A stretch of DNA of 64,000 bases from Apostichopus japonicus (taxonomy: Eukaryota; Echinodermata; Holothuroidea; Aspidochirotida; Stichopodidae): the NCBI RefSeq assembly GCF_037975245.1, contig NC_092568.1:35562501-35626500 (forward strand), in the 5' to 3' direction. Under the pieces are notes generated by a model. The model was not told the origin of the DNA and did not search any database. It was given only the letters and a program-made list of their open reading frames with translations. Made by a program: the position numbers and the translations under genes. This document shows, in pieces, positions 56,328-64,000 of the stretch (the stretch's first letter is position 1; every line of letters begins with the position of its first letter).

Positions 56328-59300
56328 TTAAGCAGCCATTTTCCTCGTATAGATGAAGTTAGTACAAAGACCTTCCGGTTTCAAAGTTAGTTGATCAACA
56401 ATTCCAAAACTCTGAGTTTGATCTAACTTGAAGGTAAAATTCTGGAATAACTTGGCGAGAATCACACGAGCTTCGATCTATAAGGCATTATAAAGAATAA
56501 AGTAAAATGTGTTGGTTAAAAATGTAAAGTACACATACACACACACACACACCCAAACATATTGATAACTTTCTCCACATGATAGATACTTGCTACAAGT
56601 TCATATGCGGTAGATCTTCTGAAAAGTACCGTCAATGCAAACATTCAAACTACAACGTTAATCATTATTGATAAGGAGGCATACAAATTTGAAAAGTTTG
56701 TTCCTTAGCCTTACGAAATAGCTATTATCAGGTTGTCGTCGTCATTAGTTATTATCAGGATGTCGTCGTCAATAGTTATTATCAGGTTGTCGTCGTCAAC
56801 AGTTACTATCAGGTTGTCGTCGTCGACAGTTATTATCAGGTTGTCGTCGTCAATAGTTATTATCAGGTTGTCCTCGTCAATAGTTATTATCAGGATGTCG
56901 TCGTCAATAGTTATTATCAGGTTGTCGTCGTCAACAGTTATTATCAGGTTGTCGTCTTCAACAGTTATTATCAGGTTGTCGTCGTAAACAGTAATTATCA
57001 GGTTGTCGTCGTCAATAGTTATTATCAGGTTGTCCTCGTCAATAGTTATTATCAGGATGTCGTCGTCAATAGTTATTATCAGGTTGTCGTCGTCAACAGT
57101 TATTATCAGGTTGTCGTCGTCGACAGTTATTATCAGGTTGTCGGCGTCAATAGTTATTATCAGGTTGTCGTCGTCAACAGTTATTATCAGGTTGTCCTCG
57201 TCAATAGTTATTATCAGGATGTCGTCGTCAATAGTTATTATCAGGTTGTCGTCGTCAACAGTTATTATCAGGTTGTCGTCTTCAACAGTTATTATCAGGT
57301 TGTCGTCGTAAACAGTAATTATCAGGTTGTCGTCGTCAACAGTTATTATCAGGTTGTCGTCGTCGTCATTATCACCATTCCGTATTTCTTTTTTTAGTTG
57401 ATGAACAGAATTTTAGAAGGCTCGCTCGTAATGAAACTAACGGGATCGGGGTAAGAGGAAGGGGTGGGGGTGGGGGTGGGGGGTGGGGGACGTACATGAG
57501 TTTACAAGAAAAATCATCAGAAACATGCTACAGTGAACTTACCAAAGCAAACTGTTGTCCAATGCAGGACCGAGTGCCGAGAGAAAATGGAAAGTAGGCG
57601 TACAAAGGGCTTTAAAAGAAAAATAAGGAAACCGTTCATTTTATTATATACATGTCAAGTATGCTTCAAATACAAACAAATATGAAACGAAGTAATTATT
57701 ACTGCTGCTCAGTATGAAAACAATCAGTCAGAATTGTTGCAGCATTCAGAGAGTGAGGTTGCTACAGAAGCACGAAATCTTACAAAATGAATGAGTTATC
57801 AAACTGTGGAGTAGATGATGGGAGGGGTGGGGAGGGGGGGGCGAGGATCAGTCAGAGAAAGGGTCAGCTTTTTCTCCGGAAGGAAGACAGTAGTACTTGG
57901 AGTAAATCACACGAGGCAATGCTTTATCATAATTATTGTAAATTATTGTTTCGTGAAGATGGAGGGGGCCGATAGGGGTGGGTGGCCTGGGGGTCCCCAC
58001 CACCACCCATAACCTCATTGTTAACCTCACTGTCTGGGTACTTACTTGTCTTCATCTCTGAGGAACCGATCGGGATCAAACTCCAAAGGATTTTTGAAGA
58101 ACTGTTCCATTCTGGACATTATATAATGAGTCAGCTTCACATGTGGAGGAAAACAACAAGCAAGATTCAGTGTAGCCTATACATATCAAACTTAAGGATT
58201 GACATACTCTTAAGAGTGAACGCTTGAGTTCGCCGCTAGCAATTTCAATCACATAGATTGATTAAGATATCACTTAGAATCAATCTGAATGAACGTTGGT
58301 TTCATTGAACTGACAAAGAAAGTTTTTCATCTGTCGACGGCTAACTCTGAGTAAACTTTAGGTTACTATAACAGGGACTTACTTAGTATATAAGGCTATA
58401 TCAACGAAGTAGTGCGCCTGATCCTCCCCATCAACCATCCACACCCTCTCACCCCTTCTTCGTCCCTAAACAAACATAACTAACGCGTAATATCACCCGT
58501 ATTTTTATTGTTTATATCATGATGTAATGGAATTTCATTTAACAAGTGTTTATGTATCCGTTTATAGTGCATGGACGTAGATAGCTTTTCTGAAGTGGGG
58601 GGGGGGGGGGGGACGATACCAGTCGGATCAATCGAAGATGATGTCACATGGGAAGCAGAATGATGTAATACTAGAACGCATTCGTCGCTGTTATCAATAC
58701 CCGGATATCCGGATTTTTTTTTAAATAACGCTATAGGGGCAGGTTAGCACTTAATATTTGAGTTTCAACATACTGAGTTTTCACTTGGTCAAATCAGTTT
58801 CAATGTACTCTAGTGCCTCTGTCACATCAACAGTATTCGTGAGACATTGGACGATATTGCCAGTACTGAATATTACGACTTACCATTCATTTTCTTCTCA
58901 CACGTGGAGGGATGTTCGTGATGATGATTATTATTATTACTTTTTTCATTAGAGGCTTGAAAAGTGGGCGGGATATTATGTGTTACGTCCCCCACAGCTC
59001 ACAAGTGTGGGGGGCATATCCCCACCCTCACGGGTTCTACGCCCTTGCAATAGCGTATATACAAAGTACCTGAAAAGTTATCAGCCTCACCTTTACATAT
59101 ATTTCGTGATTAATTAGAACAGTAAATACCTGGCAATTGGTTCCAGCGGGGACGTGATATCCACACACTTCCAGATCGTGGGCACATTCCCTGCTTGTTC
59201 CGGCAGCTGGGGGATAAAGACGCAAGGCTTCCTTCAAAACCTGCAAAGATAAAACAACATCGCTTTGGGCTATATAGACTTGGAAATTCTCTCGATTCAG

Positions 59301-59485
59301 TTAACAACAACCATACTAATATGTATATGTGATAGTATATATAAATTCGTCAACGGTATAATTTTGTCAAAATTCATTCTCACCAGTAATGAGTATTCCA
59401 TCTTCATAACATCTTGATATTCTACGAATTCTTTGTCGCCAACGATAGAATCGATCTCCTCTTGTACTCTAGGGAGAAATATGTA

Positions 59486-59516
<31 letters not shown>

Positions 59517-62500
59517 GGTTTTTGTTGTTGCTTCTTTCTACCTAATTTTACTATTAGCATCAATATCTTGTTCTGAATGTCCGATGTCGATATCAAAATA
59601 AACAGTAAAAGCCAACTCGATAGGATTAAGATAAAAAGAAATATGTCAAATAGCACTTGTGAGACATAGTCAATCTACTATAACCCTTTCAGATCACCTT
59701 CGAAGTTTATTTTTTAATTTTGAAATATTACTTTTGGGTTACAATATCAGTTCAATTCAGTTGAATTTGACCATTGTTAATGTCTTATATATGAACATAG
59801 TTCAGAATTATAACAATGCAGGAAAGTAGAACTCTTACAGACAAAGGGTAAAAACAGTCATTTTTAATACCTTAAAAAAATCGCAGTTGACTGTTTTAGA
59901 GATGTATTATTTTTTATATCCCGTCAGTGTCCTATTGTTAGTAATAATTATTTTCTAATCTGACAGTTTTATAGAAAAGATTACTTTTTTAGGAGAAGTT
60001 TATTCAATGAATAATTAGGGCACGGCGGAAACTTTATATTGTCACGGTCAGATTTATATCCATCTTCGTATGATTTTTACGTTATATCTTATTGATAATA
60101 GGCCTGTGTCTATAATCTATGCGGTATTAAAAAGGCTCGGTACGGTACAGCAAATACATAGCATCAAAGGGATCTTATCCAAACAAGGAAACTTATAGAG
60201 GACTTACTTCTTTGCAATTTCCGGTCGCCTTCCTAACTCAAGAAGGACAAAGCCTAGCATATTGCTAGTCGTTTCTTGTCCTAACATGTAATAAAGAGGG
60301 AGAGAGAGAGGTGTAGAAAGGTTGACAGAATTGTCGGAAAGAATTTGGCATTAGCTTTATCAAAGCAGAAAATCACCGATTAAATAAATAAATCATAAAT
60401 ATCACCAATCACCAAAATCTGAAGATGCCTTTCCATAAAGTCATATAATTTCGTTTTGTGAATAAAAAAATGTTGTTTTCCCACTTTTATAGTTACGCCA
60501 ATTTTTTTTTTTTTGGAAAGGGGGGGGGGGGGGAGGTGAGGGTTATGAATATTGGAATTGGAGGTATACAGACTGAAAAAGAGCATTTCATTTTATCGAA
60601 AAGTGTTGATGTACTTTAAATGTGTGGCCCGGCAAGCAAAGTCACATATGCCAGTGCCTCTCCGGAAGTTCTCTTCTCTCCTCAACCTCCACAGAGTTAA
60701 CCCTCATCTACCGCCCCTGAAAAACACGTCGGGTGTCTGCCTATATTCGTATTATGTCCGTCATAATGATTTCATTCTCATCTATAAGAATGCAAAGAAA
60801 CACTTACCGGCGACGAAAAATGTCAAGAATTCATCCACCATCGTTTCCATATCAAACTCCTCTTTGCTGAAGTCAAAATATTTGAGAATGTTGTTCAGAA
60901 TGTTGTTAGTCTGGGCTTCTCCTTTGTATTGTTCCTCTCGACTTTTTGCGATGGTATCTCTGCCAAAGTTACGGAGGAAAATCAGGGATTTCCGAATCTC
61001 TGCATGATATTTCCAATTGCGTGGATTCATCTGAATTGAGGAGAGATGCAAAAGGATTATCTATCTGTGATCACTTAATGATGAAGGTAAAGGTTGCTGG
61101 TTTTATTACCCAAAGTTCATCCTGACAGGCATGTGGAATATATATATATATATATATATTTGTATATATATTTGTATATATATATATATTTATATATATA
61201 TATATATTTGTATATATATATATATATGGAAGCCATATCGGTTACATATTTCATTGTTTGATGTTAACTGTTCAGATTACCTGTTATTAGATGGTTGTGA
61301 CCATTTTATAATTACAAGCCAATCAGATGTTGCTTGATTCTTTCAAGTGTAGAAATATTCTGTTCATTTCTTTTGTGGGACCGTTCCACTAAATAAAGGG
61401 GGGAGGTCAACTTATGAGCGTAAGAGTCCCGTCTGCTTAAAACTGACCAAAGGACTAAGAATAGTTTTGTTAACAGTTCAATCATTATAATTCTAGAACT
61501 ATTTGTTTATAGTGCACATTATAACAGTTAGTTCTACGGAAAAAAATACCACTTAATAGAATGGTTGACCCGTACTGCGTAACATTTAATTATTCTTCGA
61601 ATGAAACCGTAGAAGCTACACAAAAGTAACCATTATAGCGTATTGAAGCACAGGTAAGTGGGGAAATGGAGGGCGATCAAAAACATACCACTCAATGAAA
61701 TAGTCAACTTAACAGCGTTGTATCTGTTCAAGTATGCGAATACGTTCATACTGAGCGTGTGTTAATGTAATTGGAGCATGAGAACTTTACTGTTATATTC
61801 ATACGCGAGCAACGTAAGATGGCGCAAAACCACGTGACAATATCTACAACTCATATAATCGAAGCTGAGGGTTTCTATTAATCACTGTCATAATACGCAA
61901 CTACCATGGGAACGTACAAAGGCGTGACGTTGTAGGATGATATGACCTATGAACTTTACGTAACGATACGTTATACGATAGTTTATACACAATAGAGAAA
62001 TAAATGTAATACATTTTACGCCAGCTGTTCTTTTTCCTGAGGCGACAATATGTAACTCCAGTTGTGTGCAGCTATCACGTTAAACAACAAATTTATACAC
62101 GAATGCATATCGCTGGTAACGGGGTTCATTATCTCCAAATACAGCAAGAGTTGTTGATGAGTAGAAGTAAAAGTTAAGCAACATTCCTACAATATTGACT
62201 TATACAAATTGATTTATACAAATAATTAAGTAACAAACCCAATCGAAAGGATTTTGAAATTTGTGGAGCATTCCTTTGAGGGAAGTCTCGACGGCATCGA
62301 TAAAGGGGCTGTCTTCCAAAATTAGTTCTTCTTTCATCCCGAAACCAGCCTGAGAAATAAAAAAATTAATAAAAAAGAAACGTTGTTTATTCCTTCTGTA
62401 AACAACACAATGTTCAAATGATGATGATATTTAACATTATATGCTCTTGGCTCGTTAATTTATTATAGTCATGTTATTAGAGGCCATAAAGCTTGTAAAG

Positions 62501-63765
62501 CTTTCATTTCTTCTTGCATCGATTATTGTGTGGTTCTGAGCTGATGGCGTAATGATACATGCGCTAGGCTAGGCTTTCCATCCACTTTCAGTGATGCACC
62601 ACCATGATTTAGAAGATGTTTTTCTTTCTACACTGTCTCAAACGAACTAATATAGACATCGTGTATAACCAATTTTTAAAAATGACATTTTCTTTTTCAA
62701 AATCATTGTTTTCGTTTAATGTTAATTATACCAGTAAAATAATAAAACATTACAACAACAAAACATGCCACATTCAGTTCCAGAAGAAATACTGAAGGGT
62801 CAAAAGAGACCTTCAATTTATCGATCCAGGTTGCATTACATGCTTCCGGTTACCATTGTAACAAGCTACACATTGAGAGCGCTCTTATGAATATTTCCTA
62901 CAAGGCCATATACTCATATCTTTCTATAGTTACTGTACAAACATAAGCATGTGTTTGCTATTGTAATGTAGCAAGTAACCATGCGGGAAGTGATATAGGT
63001 TTCCTGTGATTGAGGTTTCTTTTCTTCACAAAATAAACAAAATCACAAAGTATCTCCGATTTTATCGAATTAAAACGATTGCTAATACTATATGTGCTTG
63101 TTTCTGATATACTCTAACATACTGATGTTATATAACAAGGATTTATAAAAGGCTAAAATAGAAGGATAGAAACCAAAACCTACGAAATCAAAACCCTAAG
63201 ATAAACTAGAGAGTGCAAAAGTTAAGTACTATAACCAACATGAAAACGATTAAAAAATAAGTTTTTAACAGCTCCTCAAAAGTTAAAAAAGGTGTCACTA
63301 CTACGAATTTGAACAGGCAAACAGTTACCAAACTAAGCAGTTATTACAATATATCTCCGATTGCAAAATTATAATTGTAAGCAAGGGGGATCATGACGTC
63401 AGCTGTAGACATGCCCGAGATAAGGATGACGTCACTTCACTCGTCGATCAAAGGCATCGTCGCATAGAAGGGCAGAACATAAACATACAGATGAAATTCA
63501 CGCATTGTACTCAGACTAATACAAAGGACGAATTTAGTCAGGTATACACCTAGGTTATCGTGCTGTCGTTTGATTAATCAACAGCACAAGTGGTGACATT
63601 CTACCTTCACCTTCAATTCTACCTACCTTCGCAATAACATCTAACGTTGTGCGACACAGGCCGTCCATAAGTTGCACGGGCTTATCAGTGTCAGCATCTT
63701 GTTTGAATTTCACAACAAGTTTATCTGAGCTCGTGTTGAAGTGACCCATAAAGTCTATCAACTGC
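56328..63765 (-). CDS. CYP46A-like cytochrome P450 (N-terminus outside the window)
   Basis: Ten exons in transcript order: 63765-63627, 62349-62239, 61030-60808, 60280-60208, 59468-59384, 59240-59130, 58417-58383, 58111-58046, 57609-57543, 56477-56328 (stop TAA). All phases agree, giving about 352 residues; about 150 N-terminal residues of a usual 500 lie to the right. P450 landmarks: I-helix FFVAGQETTSN, K-helix KEALRLYPP (ExxR), MEQFFKNPLEFDPDRF, and haem loop FPFSLGTRSCIGQQFA with the Cys ligand. The loop plus the ending FGIVDQLTLKPEGLCT resemble CYP46A1, vertebrate cholesterol 24-hydroxylase, more than other P450s. The family uses NADPH-P450 reductase at the endoplasmic reticulum; sterol hydroxylation here is inference. 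The 35-nt exon at 58383-58417 was placed by phase and a perfect donor (AA|GTAAGT); its acceptor is purine-rich, so it is the least certain. Confidence 0.9.
56725..57370. repeat. Minisatellite, 27-bp unit, about 24 copies, intronic
   Basis: Units contain GTTATTATCAGGTTGTCGTC and GTCAACA; a block of about five units is itself duplicated (56860-57010 resembles 57030-57190 and 57190-57320). It lies in the last CYP46A-like intron. The frames reading SSSIVIIRL are repeat artefacts. Confidence 0.96.
58570..59047. mobile_element. Decayed hAT-type MITE (probable)
   Basis: The left end CATGGACGTAGA and the right end read inward CAAGGGCGTAGA agree at 10 of 12 positions and resemble the ends of 14604-14973. 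The flanks TTATAGTG and CAATAGCG agree at 5 of 8, so the duplication, if real, is eroded. It lies in a CYP46A-like intron, between the exon ending 59130 and the 35-nt exon. Confidence 0.5.
59487..59517. repeat. (AAAT)n microsatellite
   Basis: About seven AAAT units, 19 bp upstream (gene sense) of the CYP46A-like exon starting 59468. Confidence 0.9.
61138..61230. repeat. (TA)n with TATTTG interruptions
   Basis: TA-rich microsatellite in a CYP46A-like intron. Confidence 0.9.
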
Positions 63766-64000
63766 CTACATAAAACAAACAGAGAACATGATTAGTACCG
63801 ATGGGAACTATAATACAACAGATCAGGACATATAAGTTTAATTTGGTGTAAAGGCTATATATAAGGTAAAAGCAGAGAAATAAAATATGATTCATAATTA
63901 AGTAAAAAAAGTAAAAAGGAGTGTTGTTTTAGAAAATAAATTGGAATTTTCGGTCCCCCTGGGACCTTCGTCAGCCATTCTTGGCAGTGGAATGAAAAAG

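Noticed and set aside
56733-57311. SSSIVIIRL repeat protein
   Set aside because: It is a 27-bp minisatellite in the last CYP46A-like intron, on the strand opposite to the gene.
59037-59129. Read-through extension of the CYP46A-like exon past 59130
   Set aside because: The frame is open for about 20 codons, but its donors are phase 0 and cannot join the next exon (58111), which needs two preceding bases.

Overview
This is eukaryotic, intron-rich nuclear DNA. It is AT-rich, with many micro- and minisatellites, short non-autonomous transposons and SINEs. Genes are split into short exons (28-220 nt) with GT-AG borders. The gene set (SCCPDH-like, RDH11/12-like, CYP46A-like, a receptor-type tyrosine pseudokinase) and the repeat style suggest a marine invertebrate deuterostome, probably an echinoderm. 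That assignment is inference. No prokaryotic feature is present.

Gene layout: (1) + strand, about 3.5-7.5 kb: the last five coding exons of a saccharopine-dehydrogenase-like oxidoreductase (copy A). (2) - strand, 19.9-11.5 kb: a nearly complete second copy (B), tail-to-tail with A, whose last five exons have the same lengths as those of A (118, 120, 169, 82, 109 nt). (3) + strand, 22.06-24.73 kb: a 60-residue single-membrane-span protein resembling the 6.8 kDa mitochondrial ATP synthase proteolipid; copy B and this gene are head-to-head. (4) - strand, 34.22-28.99 kb: a complete six-exon, 335-residue retinol-dehydrogenase-like SDR. (5) + strand, 37.4-48.3 kb: fourteen exons that join in frame into a membrane-anchored tyrosine pseudokinase with a Tyr-rich tail. 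(6) - strand, 63.77-56.33 kb: ten exons of a CYP46A-like cytochrome P450 whose N-terminus lies beyond the right edge. I joined exons by hand from splice sites, reading phase and family similarity; there is no transcript evidence.

Repeats: the first 2.8 kb is an AGGTCA-rich satellite with a unit of about 399 bp. Minisatellites with units of 25-42 bp are scattered through introns and spacers, four of them in or next to the pseudokinase gene. Mobile elements include two copies of a SINE with a U2 snRNA-like head (one with a clean target-site duplication), tRNA-headed SINEs, hAT-type MITEs with perfect 8-bp target duplications, a TTAA-flanked MITE, and a 1.4-kb element with a 5-bp duplication.

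The genes do not form one pathway. Several encode NAD(P)- or haem-dependent lipid or redox enzymes, but nothing in the sequence shows that they are co-regulated. The most unusual items are the U2-headed SINE, the pseudokinase and its minisatellites, and the mirrored SCCPDH pair.
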